A stretch of DNA of 64,000 nucleotides, taken from NCBI RefSeq assembly GCF_003097135.1, contig NZ_QEQL01000001.1, positions 434,001-498,000 on the forward strand. The letters run 5' to 3'. The first letter of the stretch is position 1. Every line of letters begins with the position of its first letter. The translations under genes and the position numbers were made by a program. Source of the DNA: Pseudomonas sp. URIL14HWK12:I12 (lineage in GTDB: Bacteria; Pseudomonadota; Gammaproteobacteria; Pseudomonadales; Pseudomonadaceae). Shown here piece after piece: positions 26,580-35,234 of this stretch. The notes below the pieces were generated by a model, which did no database searches, was not told the origin of the DNA, and saw only the letters and a list, made by a program, of their open reading frames with translations.

Positions 26580-27520
26580 AAGGCTCACGGTGGGCACTGG
26601 TACTACGGGTCTTGAACTGGGTATGCATCATTGGCGTGCCGGTGTTGCTGTACTTTCTGTTGCGCAACCAGGATTGGGGGGAGGTTTGGCAGGCGCTCAA
26701 ACGCTACCCCGCCACTACGCTGCTCGTAGGCGCGGTAATTGCCCTGGCCAGCTATGCCGTTTTCAGCAGCTTCGATCTGATCGGCAAGGCCTACACCGGC
26801 CACCCCTTGCGCCGCGGCCAGGTGATGCTGATCGCTTTCGTCTGCTACGCCTTCAACCTCAACCTGAGCTCATGGGTGGGCGGCATCGCACTGCGTTACC
26901 GGCTGTACACCCGACGGCAAGTGAAGGCCGCTACCGTCACACGCATCCTGAGCCTCGGCCTGCTCACCAACTGGTCGGGTTACCTGTTGGTGGCTGGCAT
27001 AGTGTTCGCCTGTGGGCTGCCGCCATTGCCCGATAGCGTGCACATCGGCGCCACCAGCCTACGGGTGGCCGGCTGCGTGATGGTTCTGGCCAGTGTCGGC
27101 TGGGTACTGGCGTGCCGCTTTTCGCGCAAGCGTTCCTGGACGTGGAAAAGCCACGAAATCACGCTGCCATCTTCGCCCATGGCACTTTTACAGGTCGCCA
27201 GCGGCGCAGTGAACTGGACGCTGATGGGCACGCTGATGTGGTGGGTTATGCCGGCAGGTGCAGACTTCCCAACCGTATTGGCTATCCTGCTGATCAGCAG
27301 CATTGCTGGGGTTATCGCGCACATTCCGGCCGGCTTGGGCGTGCTTGAAACTATTTTCATCACCTTGATGCAGGGCCAGTATGGCAAAGGCACCTTGCTT
27401 GCTGCGTTGATTGCCTACCGAGCACTGTATTTTCTGATGCCGCTGGCCCTTGCCTGCCTGACATACCTGTACATGGAGCGTCGGGCCATCGCCCATGTGG
27501 CACCCTCGGCACGTGGATAA
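26576..27520 (+). CDS. YbhN-like multi-pass membrane protein (UPF0104)
   Basis: This is a 314-residue integral membrane protein with about eight helices, similar to the transmembrane half of lysylphosphatidylglycerol synthases. Typical blocks are NLNLSSWVGGIALRYRLY, LGLLTNWSGYLL and IAHIPAGLGVLETIFITLM. It lacks the catalytic tRNA-dependent domain. In E. coli the homologue sits behind clsB, and the lipid-flipping or retention role sometimes proposed is unproven. The start overlaps the clsB stop (ATGA). Confidence 0.88.
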   Translation: MKGSRWALVLRVLNWVCIIGVPVLLYFLLRNQDWGEVWQALKRYPATTLLVGAVIALASYAVFSSFDLIGKAYTGHPLRRGQVMLIAFVCYAFNLNLSSWVGGIALRYRLYTRRQVKAATVTRILSLGLLTNWSGYLLVAGIVFACGLPPLPDSVHIGATSLRVAGCVMVLASVGWVLACRFSRKRSWTWKSHEITLPSSPMALLQVASGAVNWTLMGTLMWWVMPAGADFPTVLAILLISSIAGVIAHIPAGLGVLETIFITLMQGQYGKGTLLAALIAYRALYFLMPLALACLTYLYMERRAIAHVAPSARG

Positions 27521-27632
27521 TACTGGCAATCGGCGAGGAGCTTTCCGACACGTCGGATCGTCCCTCAGCCAATGAGCACTCCGTAGGCTGGGGCGTCTGG
27601 ATTGCAGACGTCACCATGCGAAGGAGTGCATC

Positions 27633-28388
27633 ATGAAACCCACCCAACCGGCCTCGCCCGGTAAGACCTTGGTAATCGTCGCGCTAGCAGCACTTTTGCC
27701 CATGGCTGCAGGGCTTGTGGCAACGCTATACAGCGTCGAACACACACTGCAACGTGAGACGGACAAAGTGCTGAAAAGCGCGCTGGCGCAACTGGACCAG
27801 GTTTTCGATCAAGTCGCCACTTCAGCCCTGCACTTGTACCCCCTGCATGTGGCCAACTGCCAGCCCAATCACCCCTTCCCTGCGCTTCCAAGCGGGCGCA
27901 ACGTGTTCGTTGACGAATTCAAACTGGTGGGTGATTGCGCAGCCCAGCTCGACTTCCCTGGAACCGCCGGCAATGAAAGTGTCTGGACGTTGTCCATTGA
28001 ACCACCTGCGCCGGCGAGCGATGATCTGGGCTACCTTCACATGCGCTATGGCAACGAACATCAGCACATGGTTGCGCTGATGGACATACAGCGCCTAGCC
28101 CAGTGGATGAAAATGATCAGCGGTGATACCTACCTGTCGCTACGTATAGGGGGCTATCAGATGTGGGACGACGGGGCGCTTCTGTATGGCAAGACGACCG
28201 ATAGCCAACGTTACGCGTCGACCGCAAAATCGTCGTCATGGCCCTATGAAGTAACCAGTACCCTTTCCGCAGACGACATCCTGCGCGCATTTCGCGACGG
28301 CCTGATCGAGATGCTGGTCAAGTTGGGCGCCCTTTCAGTGGTCTGCGCCGGGCTTTGCCACTGGGCACTGACTCGAACACGCCCCTGA
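27633..28388 (+). CDS. Periplasmic CSS-motif-like sensor protein without output domain
   Basis: This is a 251-residue protein with an N-terminal membrane helix (LVIVALAALLPMAAGLVATLY), a periplasmic domain with two cysteines (HVANCQPN and LVGDCAAQ, at about residues 74 and 102) and a second helix near the C-terminus (LGALSVVCAGLCHWAL). This is the layout of the CSS-motif sensors that precede EAL phosphodiesterase domains, and compares with the CSS-EAL gene at 59584-61146, but here the chain stops eight residues after the second helix. It could be a stand-alone redox sensor or a truncated phosphodiesterase. No EAL residues follow before the next gene. Confidence 0.6.
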   Translation: MKPTQPASPGKTLVIVALAALLPMAAGLVATLYSVEHTLQRETDKVLKSALAQLDQVFDQVATSALHLYPLHVANCQPNHPFPALPSGRNVFVDEFKLVGDCAAQLDFPGTAGNESVWTLSIEPPAPASDDLGYLHMRYGNEHQHMVALMDIQRLAQWMKMISGDTYLSLRIGGYQMWDDGALLYGKTTDSQRYASTAKSSSWPYEVTSTLSADDILRAFRDGLIEMLVKLGALSVVCAGLCHWALTRTRP

Positions 28389-28400
28389 CCTGCTTGAAAG

Positions 28401-28428
28401 CGGCGCGGGCACTGCCTGCGCCGTTTGC
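28401..28428 (+). terminator. Possible hairpin terminator after the CSS-like gene
   Basis: CGGCGCGGGCA and TGCCTGCGCCG can pair almost fully and are followed by TTTG. The U-run is short, so function is tentative. Confidence 0.35.
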
Positions 28429-28544
28429 TAGCCTTGGTGCAAACACAGCGGCGGGCGGCGCCTGCGAAGAAATGAATGCCTTCGGCTATCGCTTGAGGTA
28501 AGGTGCCCGCCCGCTCTGTTTCAACACTTCTGCACGAGGTTCCT

Positions 28545-29429
28545 TTGCACAAAGGCATCATCGCATCGGTTGCTGCATCCGCCCTGTTTGCCACGATGTA
28601 TTACTACACTTCCCTGCTTGCCCCGCTGACCGGCGAAGAGATTTTCGGCTGGCGAATGCTGCTGACCCTGCCCTGTGTCACGCTGTTTCTGATCACCACC
28701 GGTGACTGGCGGCTGGCTGTGGGCCTGCTGCGGCGCATTCGCGCAACGCCTGTGCTCCTTGTGGGCTGCATAGCCACGGCATCGCTCATGGGTGTGCAAC
28801 TGTGGCTGTTCCTTTGGGCACCCCTGCATGGCCGCAGCCTGGAAGTCTCGATGGGGTACTTCCTATTGCCCCTGACGATGGTGCTGACTGGCAAGTTGCT
28901 GTGGAACGAACGCCTGTCGCGTTTGCAGACTGTAGCGGTATGGTTCGCAGCCATAGGCGTAGCCCATGAGGTACTGCGCCATGGCTCGTTCGCATGGGAA
29001 ACCTTGGTAGTGGCACTGGGTTACCCGGTGTACTTCGTGATTCGCCGCCGCTGCCGCAACGACCATTTGGGTGGCCTTTGGGTCGATATGCTGTTGCAGG
29101 CGCCAGTTGCGCTGTGGTTCGTCTGGAGTGGGCCGCTGTCAGCCACCGACCTTGCCGAACACCCGGCCTTGTACGGTTTGATTCCGCTGCTGGGCGCCAT
29201 CAGCGCGGCGGCCCTTGTCAGCTATGTCACAGCCAGCCGCAACTTGCCATTCTCGCTGTTCGGCCTGCTCAGTTATGTCGAGCCAGCATTGCTGGTCGTG
29301 GTCTCGCTGCTGCTGGGAGAAACCATCGGGGCTGATCAATGGCCTACCTATGGATTCATCTGGCTCGCCGTTGCCGTGCTGATCCTTGAAGGTGCACGCC
29401 ATCTGGCCCGCCAGCGACGCCGTGCATGA
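28545..29429 (+). CDS. RarD/EamA-type permease
   Basis: This is a 294-residue protein with ten membrane helices in the drug/metabolite transporter fold. The RarD-type blocks are visible: NLPFSLFGLLSYVEPALLVV, EVSMGYFLLPLTMVLTGKLLWNERLSRLQTVAV and GLIPLLGAISAAALV. Substrate is unknown; RarD was named for chloramphenicol phenotypes. A TTG at 28545 with GAGG five bases upstream gives the family-like N-terminus (HKGIIASVAASALF). A GTG at 28503 would add 14 polar residues and is less likely. Confidence 0.82.
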   Translation: MHKGIIASVAASALFATMYYYTSLLAPLTGEEIFGWRMLLTLPCVTLFLITTGDWRLAVGLLRRIRATPVLLVGCIATASLMGVQLWLFLWAPLHGRSLEVSMGYFLLPLTMVLTGKLLWNERLSRLQTVAVWFAAIGVAHEVLRHGSFAWETLVVALGYPVYFVIRRRCRNDHLGGLWVDMLLQAPVALWFVWSGPLSATDLAEHPALYGLIPLLGAISAAALVSYVTASRNLPFSLFGLLSYVEPALLVVVSLLLGETIGADQWPTYGFIWLAVAVLILEGARHLARQRRRA

Positions 29430-29577
29430 AAGCCATGCGCCAAGGGATCGTTATGTGCGCTGCGCAATCAAAGCACCATCACCCCAATGGACAGCGGTGA
29501 GCCTATTGCCCAGAATGCAACGCCCATATGGATTGCGCACCACTGCGCCAGCCACAGCATTTGGCGAGCCAAGGACC

Positions 29578-30189
29578 ATGACCATCGCCCCCGACTGGAT
29601 CATCTGCGAGCATTGCGACACGCTCTATCGCGCTGCGCCACTGGCGCGCGGCCAGACAGCCCACTGCCGGCGCTGCAAGGCGGTGCTATGGCGTGCCCCC
29701 CGCTTCGACCTGCAACAGCAATTGGCACTGACGATCACTGCGGCGCTGCTGTTTCTATTCGCTAACTTCTTCCCGGTCATCAGCATTCGCCTGGAGGGGC
29801 TCGGAAATGCCGCCACCCTTTCGCAGTCAGTGCAGGCCCTGGCACGCGGCGAAATCACCCCCATGGCGGCGGTGACAGGGCTCACCATCATTCTTGCGCC
29901 CCTGTTGCAGATCGTGCTGCTGGGCTGGGTACTGGGATACGCGGTCACGGGCCGGGTGGCGCCGGGGTTCCGGGTGTGCATGCGTACCCTTGAACATTTG
30001 CGGCCCTGGAGCATGCTGGAGGTGTGCCTGCTGGGCATTCTGGTGGCGATCATCAAGTTAGGCGGCATGCTCGATGTGCACCCGGGGGTCGGCCTATGGG
30101 CCCTCGCTATGCTCACCGTTCTACTGATTCTGATCTCGGGCAAAGGCGTTCAACAGCTTTGGAAGCTCTACGAGGCTCGCCATGGCTGA
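29578..30189 (+). CDS. pqiA: Paraquat-inducible protein A, first half
   Basis: This 203-residue protein has an N-terminal zinc-ribbon (CEHC and CRRC), then four membrane helices (LFLFANFFPVISIRLEG is diagnostic). PqiA in E. coli is one 417-residue chain with two such modules; here the first module is a separate gene that overlaps the second by eight bases. It would form the inner-membrane part of the Pqi lipid-transport bridge with PqiB and PqiC. Two-gene versions are common in Pseudomonas, so this is not read as a frameshift. Confidence 0.88.
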   Translation: MTIAPDWIICEHCDTLYRAAPLARGQTAHCRRCKAVLWRAPRFDLQQQLALTITAALLFLFANFFPVISIRLEGLGNAATLSQSVQALARGEITPMAAVTGLTIILAPLLQIVLLGWVLGYAVTGRVAPGFRVCMRTLEHLRPWSMLEVCLLGILVAIIKLGGMLDVHPGVGLWALAMLTVLLILISGKGVQQLWKLYEARHG

Positions 30190-30796
30190 GCTCCCGTTTG
30201 CCCGAGACCTGGGCTTGGTGCATTGCCATACGTGCTCCAAGGTATGCCCGCAGGCCGTTTCTCACTGCCCGCGATGCGGTAGCCGGCTTCATGCGCGCAA
30301 GCCCAACTCGATCGTACGTACCTGGGCCTTTCTGCTGGCAGGGCTCATTTTCTACATACCTGCGAATATGCTACCGGTGATGAACACACGCATGTTCGGC
30401 AACGCCGCCGAAAACACCATCATGAGCGGTGTGATCGAGTTCTGGAAAGGCGGTTCATGGGACATCGCGCTGCTGATCTTCTTTGCCAGTATCGTCGTTC
30501 CTTGCCTCAAATTTCTGGCACTGGGGCTGCTCTTGGTCACCTGCCAGCGCCGCAGTACATGGGCCATGCCCCAGCGTGCCAAGCTGTTTCGTTTTATCGA
30601 GTTGATCGGCTATTGGTCGATGCTCGATGTGCTCGTGGTAGCGCTGGTCGCTGCGCTGGTGCAATTTCAAAGCCTGAGCGCCATCACGCCGCGCCCGGGC
30701 ATCCTGTTTTTCGGCGCAGTAGTGGTGCTTACCATGCTCGCAGCCATGAGTTTCGACCCCCGCCTGATCTGGGACGCAGAGGTAAACGATGAGTGA
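30182..30796 (+). CDS. pqiA: Paraquat-inducible protein A, second half
   Basis: This 204-residue partner of the preceding gene has its own zinc-ribbon (CHTC and CPRCG) and four membrane helices with the PqiA signatures FYIPANMLPVMNTRMFG, NTIMSGVIEFWKGGSW and RFIELIGYWSMLDVLVVALV. It begins inside the end of the first half and ends eight bases inside pqiB, so the genes form a coupled operon. It probably assembles with the first half into a full PqiA. Confidence 0.88.
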   Translation: MAELPFARDLGLVHCHTCSKVCPQAVSHCPRCGSRLHARKPNSIVRTWAFLLAGLIFYIPANMLPVMNTRMFGNAAENTIMSGVIEFWKGGSWDIALLIFFASIVVPCLKFLALGLLLVTCQRRSTWAMPQRAKLFRFIELIGYWSMLDVLVVALVAALVQFQSLSAITPRPGILFFGAVVVLTMLAAMSFDPRLIWDAEVNDE

Positions 30797-32453
30797 TGAA
30801 CAACGATCTCCGGCACCTGGCCTGCCGGAGGTGAAGCGGCGCCGCTTCAGCGTCTCACTGGTGTGGTTGGTACCCATCGCCGCCGCCGTGGTCGGCGTGA
30901 TCATGCTGGTACATGGCACGCTGTCGGCCGGGCCGCAGATCAATATCGATTTCCAGAGTGCCGAAGGGCTCGAGGCCAACAAGACTCAGGTCAAATACAA
31001 GAATGTCGTCATTGGCCATGTGACCGACATCAACCTGGCGAGCGACCGCAGCCATATCACGGCGACCGTTGCACTCAACGCCTCCGCCAGCGCCTTCTCT
31101 TCGGAAGACACTCAATTCTGGGTGGTGCGCCCGCGCATCGGTGCCCAGGGTATTTCCGGCGTAGACACCTTGCTCTCCGGCGCATTCATCGGCGCCGACC
31201 CCGGCCGCTCGGAGAAAACCCGTCGGGACTTCACCGGTCTGGAAACTCCGCCACCCATTACCTATGGGCAGAAAGGCCGGCGGTTCAACCTTCATACCGA
31301 TGACCTGGGTTCGCTGGACATCGGCTCGCCGGTCTATTACAGGCGTATCCAGGTCGGCCAAGTGATCTCCTATCGCCTTTCCGAAGACGGCAAAGGTATC
31401 GACGTACAGATTTTCGTTAACTCACCAAACGATAAATTCGTCACCGACGACAGCCGCTTCTGGAACGCCAGCGGCGTGGACGTGGCCTTGGGCGCCAGCG
31501 GCTTGAAGGTCAATACCCAATCCATGGCGGCAATACTCTCGGGCGGAGTAGCCTTCGTCGAGCCCAAGTACAGCCCTAATGCCAAGCCTGCCGAGCAGTG
31601 GCATACCTTTAACCTTTTCGACGACCAGGAAGCCGCGCTCGCCCCGCCCGATGGCGACGCGCGCTATATCAGCATGCGCTTCAATCAATCGCTGCGTGGC
31701 TTGGCCGTTAATGCCCCGGTTGAATTCCACGGCGTCAACCTGGGGCGGGTGGTGTCAGTCGACCTGGACTACGACCAGGACAGCAAGACCTTCCCAACCG
31801 TGGTAGGCGCAGTGATCTATCCGGCGCGGCTGGGCAAGGCCTACGAGAAAATACTGGCCCAGTGGGGAGCCGAGGACGACGCGCGTTCCGCCCAGCTGAT
31901 GGCTGCCTTCGTCAAGCAGGGTCTGCGCGCCCAGGCTCGGAGTGCCAACTTGATCACGGGGCAACTGCTCATATCCCTGGACTTCGTGCCCAATGCCGCA
32001 CCGGTGAAATTCAACATGGCGGCGCGCCCGTTGGAGATCCCCACCGTCCCTGGCAGCCTCGACAAGCTTCAGGAACAATTGCAGACCATGGTGGAGAAAC
32101 TCGGCAAGCTGCCCATCAACGAAATCGGCGATAACCTCAACGGCAGCCTGGCTCAGTTGAGCAAAACACTGGGGCAGTTCAACGGCTCTACCCTACCGCA
32201 ATTGAACCAGACTTTAGCGCAAGCGCAGAAAACCCTGGCCAGCGCAGGCAAAGCCTTGGGCGAAGATTCCCCGCAACGCCAGGAGATCAGCGACGCCATG
32301 CAGGACCTGCAGCGCACTGCGCGGTCGGTGCGTGCCCTTACTGACTTCCTGGGCCGCCACCCCGAGGCACTTATCAGAGGTCGCACGGGCCAAGGCAAGC
32401 CAGACGCCTACCATTCTTCAGACTCCAATTCCCGCGAGGTGGAACAGCCATGA
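30789..32453 (+). CDS. pqiB: PqiB-type MCE protein
   Basis: This is a 554-residue protein with one N-terminal membrane helix (SLVWLVPIAAAVVGVIMLV) and three MCE domains beginning near residues 42, 158 and 287 (INIDFQSAEGLEANKTQVKYKN, RRFNLHTDDLGSLDIGSPVYY, MRFNQSLRGLAVNAPVEFHG). A long C-terminal helical region follows (about 430-530). This matches E. coli PqiB, which forms a syringe-like tunnel across the periplasm for lipids. It is coupled to pqiA upstream and overlaps pqiC by four bases. Confidence 0.93.
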   Translation: MSDEQRSPAPGLPEVKRRRFSVSLVWLVPIAAAVVGVIMLVHGTLSAGPQINIDFQSAEGLEANKTQVKYKNVVIGHVTDINLASDRSHITATVALNASASAFSSEDTQFWVVRPRIGAQGISGVDTLLSGAFIGADPGRSEKTRRDFTGLETPPPITYGQKGRRFNLHTDDLGSLDIGSPVYYRRIQVGQVISYRLSEDGKGIDVQIFVNSPNDKFVTDDSRFWNASGVDVALGASGLKVNTQSMAAILSGGVAFVEPKYSPNAKPAEQWHTFNLFDDQEAALAPPDGDARYISMRFNQSLRGLAVNAPVEFHGVNLGRVVSVDLDYDQDSKTFPTVVGAVIYPARLGKAYEKILAQWGAEDDARSAQLMAAFVKQGLRAQARSANLITGQLLISLDFVPNAAPVKFNMAARPLEIPTVPGSLDKLQEQLQTMVEKLGKLPINEIGDNLNGSLAQLSKTLGQFNGSTLPQLNQTLAQAQKTLASAGKALGEDSPQRQEISDAMQDLQRTARSVRALTDFLGRHPEALIRGRTGQGKPDAYHSSDSNSREVEQP

Positions 32454-33055
32454 CCCTACAGACATCTCGCGTTGGTGCTTTGCTTGGCGCCCTGCTGCTG
32501 GCCGGATGCAGTTCTGTGCCGACACACTATTACACCTTGGTAGCAGCCGACACCGGCCCTAGCCCCGCGACGCCGCCCGGCCCGGCCTTTCAGCTGCAGT
32601 CGGTACGCATACCGGTGCAGGTCGACCAACCCTCTCTGGTGGTTCGCCAGAGCCAAGGTGACCTGGCCATTTTGGACAACGAACGGTGGGCCGCACCGCT
32701 GGCTGATGAATTTCACGACGCTTTGGCCGGCCGTCTCGAACAGGCACTCGGCGGGCGCGACCTCGCCGGCATGCCCAAACCAGCAGGGGTTGCACTGCTC
32801 AACATCCGCGCCGATGTGCGCCGCTTCGACTCCCTGCCTGGCAACTACGCATTGATCGATGTGGTATGGAGCGTCTCGCTCAACGGCGATCAGCCCCGTT
32901 CCCTGACTTGCGGCAGCCGATTGAGGGTCCCCGCCCAGGCATCGCTTGCCAGCATCGTGCTTGCCCATCAGCAGGCAATCGGGCAACTTGCCAACGCCAT
33001 CGCAGGTACCGGCCGAGCGTTAGCGAATCAGGCACAGGCCACTTGCCCCCGCTGA
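32450..33055 (+). CDS. pqiC: PqiC-like outer-membrane lipoprotein (DUF330/ABC-type transport auxiliary)
   Basis: This 201-residue lipoprotein has lipobox LLLAGCSS (Cys20). The family features VPTHYYTLVAA, LQSVRIPVQVDQPSLVVRQ and WAAPLADEFHDALAGRLEQAL are visible. PqiC anchors the periplasmic end of PqiB to the outer membrane. Two further cysteines (SLTCGS and ATCPR) near the C-terminus could form a disulfide. The start overlaps the pqiB stop (ATGA), completing pqiA1-A2-B-C. Confidence 0.9.
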   Translation: MTLQTSRVGALLGALLLAGCSSVPTHYYTLVAADTGPSPATPPGPAFQLQSVRIPVQVDQPSLVVRQSQGDLAILDNERWAAPLADEFHDALAGRLEQALGGRDLAGMPKPAGVALLNIRADVRRFDSLPGNYALIDVVWSVSLNGDQPRSLTCGSRLRVPAQASLASIVLAHQQAIGQLANAIAGTGRALANQAQATCPR

Positions 33056-33121
33056 CCTGTGCGCTGGCGGCGCGCCAGAGCGGCTGGTAAAGTCGCGGCT
33101 CCCTCCGTTTCGAGACCTGCC

Positions 33122-33463
33122 ATGAAGCTTCTGCCAACCCTGGCCTTGGGTATGCTTGCCGGTGTTCTGCCGGGCATCGCCTCGGCCCACGCGCATCTAT
33201 CCGGCGCCTCCACTGACGCCAACCAGCTCAAGTTGGTGTTTTCCGAAGGCCTGGAAGCAGCGTTCTGCCAAATCAGCGTAAGCGACATCCAAGGCCGTTC
33301 GATAGAAACCCGAGCCCCCATGACCGCGCCTGACGACAAACGCGTGCTGTTGGTGCAACCCGCAACCGCCTTGCCACCGGGCGAATATGATCTGAAGTGG
33401 CGTGTTGTGTCGGTGGACACCCACGCCTCCAACGGTACATTTCACTTCATAATCAAGCCGTAA
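33122..33463 (+). CDS. CopC-like periplasmic copper-binding protein
   Basis: This 113-residue protein has a signal peptide ending ASAHAHL. After cleavage His would be residue 1, the Cu(II) ligand of CopC proteins. The other Cu(II) ligands appear as the D-T-H of VVSVDTHASNGTFHF (usually D-G-H), so the high-affinity site looks complete; methionine-rich Cu(I) motifs are absent. Paired five bases before a CopD-like membrane protein, it likely helps deliver copper across the inner membrane. It is often called YobA in such two-gene units. Confidence 0.82.
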   Translation: MKLLPTLALGMLAGVLPGIASAHAHLSGASTDANQLKLVFSEGLEAAFCQISVSDIQGRSIETRAPMTAPDDKRVLLVQPATALPPGEYDLKWRVVSVDTHASNGTFHFIIKP

Positions 33464-33467
33464 CCCA

Positions 33468-34322
33468 ATGACACTACTCGTTTTATTCAGGTTCGTACAT
33501 TACCTCTGCCTGATGCTGCTATTTGGCGTATCGCTGCTGCGTCCGCGATTGGCGCCTACCGCCGCGCTGCAGCCGCTACGGCGGCTGATGGACCCTTTCC
33601 TTTGCTTGGTGGCGCTGCTGGGCTTGATCAGTGGGGTGGGCTGGCTACTGAGTACCAGTGCTGAATTCAGTGGCAGTTGGGCAGTGGGTGTTCAACCAGT
33701 AACGCTGCGTGAGGTACTGTTCAATACGTTTTTTGGCAAGGTATGGGGTGTGCACATCATCCTGTGCCTGATACAGCTGGTGTATTGGCGGATCCCCGGA
33801 AGGCGCTCTCACACGCCGGCCCTGGCGCTTTCGACACTGGCATTGGCAACGTTGGCGCCTGTCGGTCATGTGGCGATGTTCAGTGGGCCCCTAGCCAGTG
33901 TCATGGTGCTCAACCAGCTGTTGCATTTGGTAGCCGCTGGGGCATGGCTAGGCGGCCTTTTTTTCTTAATTTGGATGAGCTTTCTGCCGCAACTGATTGA
34001 TTTTAAAAAATCAGTTAGAGCATTCAGCACGCTGGGCGTGCCGCTGGTGGCCGTCGTATTGGCCACAGGGGCGCTAAGCACACGCCTGATCACTGGCCAG
34101 TTTCTGCCTACCGGTTCAACTTTCGCCAGCGTATTGGCCCTCAAGGCGTTAGCCGTGCTGGCGATGCTTGGGCTGGCCTTTTATAACCGCAGGCAGGCCC
34201 GCCAGGAAGTGCCTCAAGGCTTGCGCCAGGCACTGATCGCCGAGGCGTTGCTGGGAAGCCTGGCGCTGTGGGCGGTTGCGTGGCTGGGCACATTCCCCCC
34301 CGGTCCGATGGTGGCCTCATGA
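33468..34322 (+). CDS. CopD-family copper import membrane protein
   Basis: This is a 284-residue protein with about eight membrane helices. CopD-type features are the early FVHYLCLMLLFG, the central HVAMFSGPLASVMVLNQLLHLVAAGAWLGGLFFL with spaced histidines, and RLITGQF. It would import copper to the cytoplasm together with the CopC-like protein encoded just upstream. Length matches the family. Its stop overlaps the following parvulin gene by four bases, so all three are probably co-transcribed. Confidence 0.85.
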   Translation: MTLLVLFRFVHYLCLMLLFGVSLLRPRLAPTAALQPLRRLMDPFLCLVALLGLISGVGWLLSTSAEFSGSWAVGVQPVTLREVLFNTFFGKVWGVHIILCLIQLVYWRIPGRRSHTPALALSTLALATLAPVGHVAMFSGPLASVMVLNQLLHLVAAGAWLGGLFFLIWMSFLPQLIDFKKSVRAFSTLGVPLVAVVLATGALSTRLITGQFLPTGSTFASVLALKALAVLAMLGLAFYNRRQARQEVPQGLRQALIAEALLGSLALWAVAWLGTFPPGPMVAS

Positions 34323-34594
34323 AAGCTCAAGCGAGGCATATCCTCGTAGCCACGGCTGCGCAGGCCGAAGCGCTCAAGCAGCGTTTGGCCAAAGGGGAAG
34401 CATTTGATGTATTAGCCCGCAAATTTTCACAATGCCCCTCCGCCAAGCGGGGAGGTGATTTAGGTGAGATTCGCCCGGGCCAATTGGTACCTGTGATCGA
34501 CCAAGTAATTTTCAAAAAACCTCTGCGTTGCGTTCATGGGCCCATCAAGAGCAAATTTGGCTATCACCTTGTGCAGGTATTCTTTCGAGGGTAA
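34319..34594 (+). CDS. ppiC: Parvulin-type peptidyl-prolyl isomerase (PpiC)
   Basis: This 91-residue single-domain parvulin carries the full family pattern: KAQARHILVATAAQAEALKQ with the active His, AFDVLARKFSQCPSAKRGGDLGEIRPGQLVP with the active Cys, and a terminal FGYHLVQVF. It has no signal peptide, so it is cytoplasmic. The start overlaps the copD-family stop (ATGA); the link to copper genes is positional only. Confidence 0.93.
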   Translation: MKAQARHILVATAAQAEALKQRLAKGEAFDVLARKFSQCPSAKRGGDLGEIRPGQLVPVIDQVIFKKPLRCVHGPIKSKFGYHLVQVFFRG

Positions 34595-34888
34595 GCGCGA
34601 ATGTGCGGGCCTTCCAAGCCAGCCCACAACCAGCAGCGCCTATGAAAAATCAGAAAATCTCCTAAAAACAACAAATTAAACGGTACAGATCAAGTAAATT
34701 GTCAGATCCATCGTATAACGCATTGGGTAGCCGGTTATCCATCTCGTAAAAGCCAAAAAACCATGGCATTTCAGCTAATTACGGCGAGTTTTTCAAAACC
34801 GACTGTCGATTCAGCTTGCCAGCGGGCCAAGTGTTTTAGATGATCTATCGAACTACCCGCACACGCAACGGAGGCGCAGCGGTTTCAC

Positions 34889-35137
34889 ATGAGCCAGAAC
34901 AAGCCTGAACTGAGCCTTAAACGCGATCTACAGGGTGTGGCTTCAGACCTGAAATGGTCTGTGGTCGAGCTTTTGCAAATTGCCAGGCGCCTTGAAAGCA
35001 ACGGTAACCTTGCGGATGCTCAGGGCCTCAAACGTATGGCCGAAGTCTTCCAGCGCGATGAAGCACAGCTGAACGAATATGCGGAAGCGTTGAAGGAAGG
35101 CCGGCTGCTGTGTGAGGCCACCCCTCCCTCGGCTTGA
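34889..35137 (+). CDS. Small hypothetical helical protein (82 aa)
   Basis: This is an 82-residue soluble protein rich in Leu, Glu and Lys, mainly alpha-helical (SDLKWSVVELLQIARRLES, DAQGLKRMAEVFQRDEAQL) and likely to form a short coiled coil. The start is the ATG at 34889; a GGAGG lies about 15 bases upstream, longer than usual spacing. The gene is preceded by an unusually AT-rich 290-base gap (34595-34888), probably its promoter. I recognise no family. Confidence 0.55.
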   Translation: MSQNKPELSLKRDLQGVASDLKWSVVELLQIARRLESNGNLADAQGLKRMAEVFQRDEAQLNEYAEALKEGRLLCEATPPSA

Positions 35138-35234
35138 CCTGCGTCACAGCTGCGGCAATTGGCCACTAACCGCATTGCGCAAAATGCGCGAAGGGGTGAA
35201 AATGCGAGGCGTTTTCATTCGCTCGTGACCCTCC

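Noticed and set aside
25266..26597. 443-residue frame on the minus strand
   Set aside because: It lies opposite clsB, which has both intact HKD motifs and coupled neighbours. The composition is typical of an antisense shadow.
29578..30796. Split pqiA as a frameshifted pseudogene
   Set aside because: Each part has its own start, zinc-ribbon and membrane set, and the overlap is a normal coupled junction seen in this genus.
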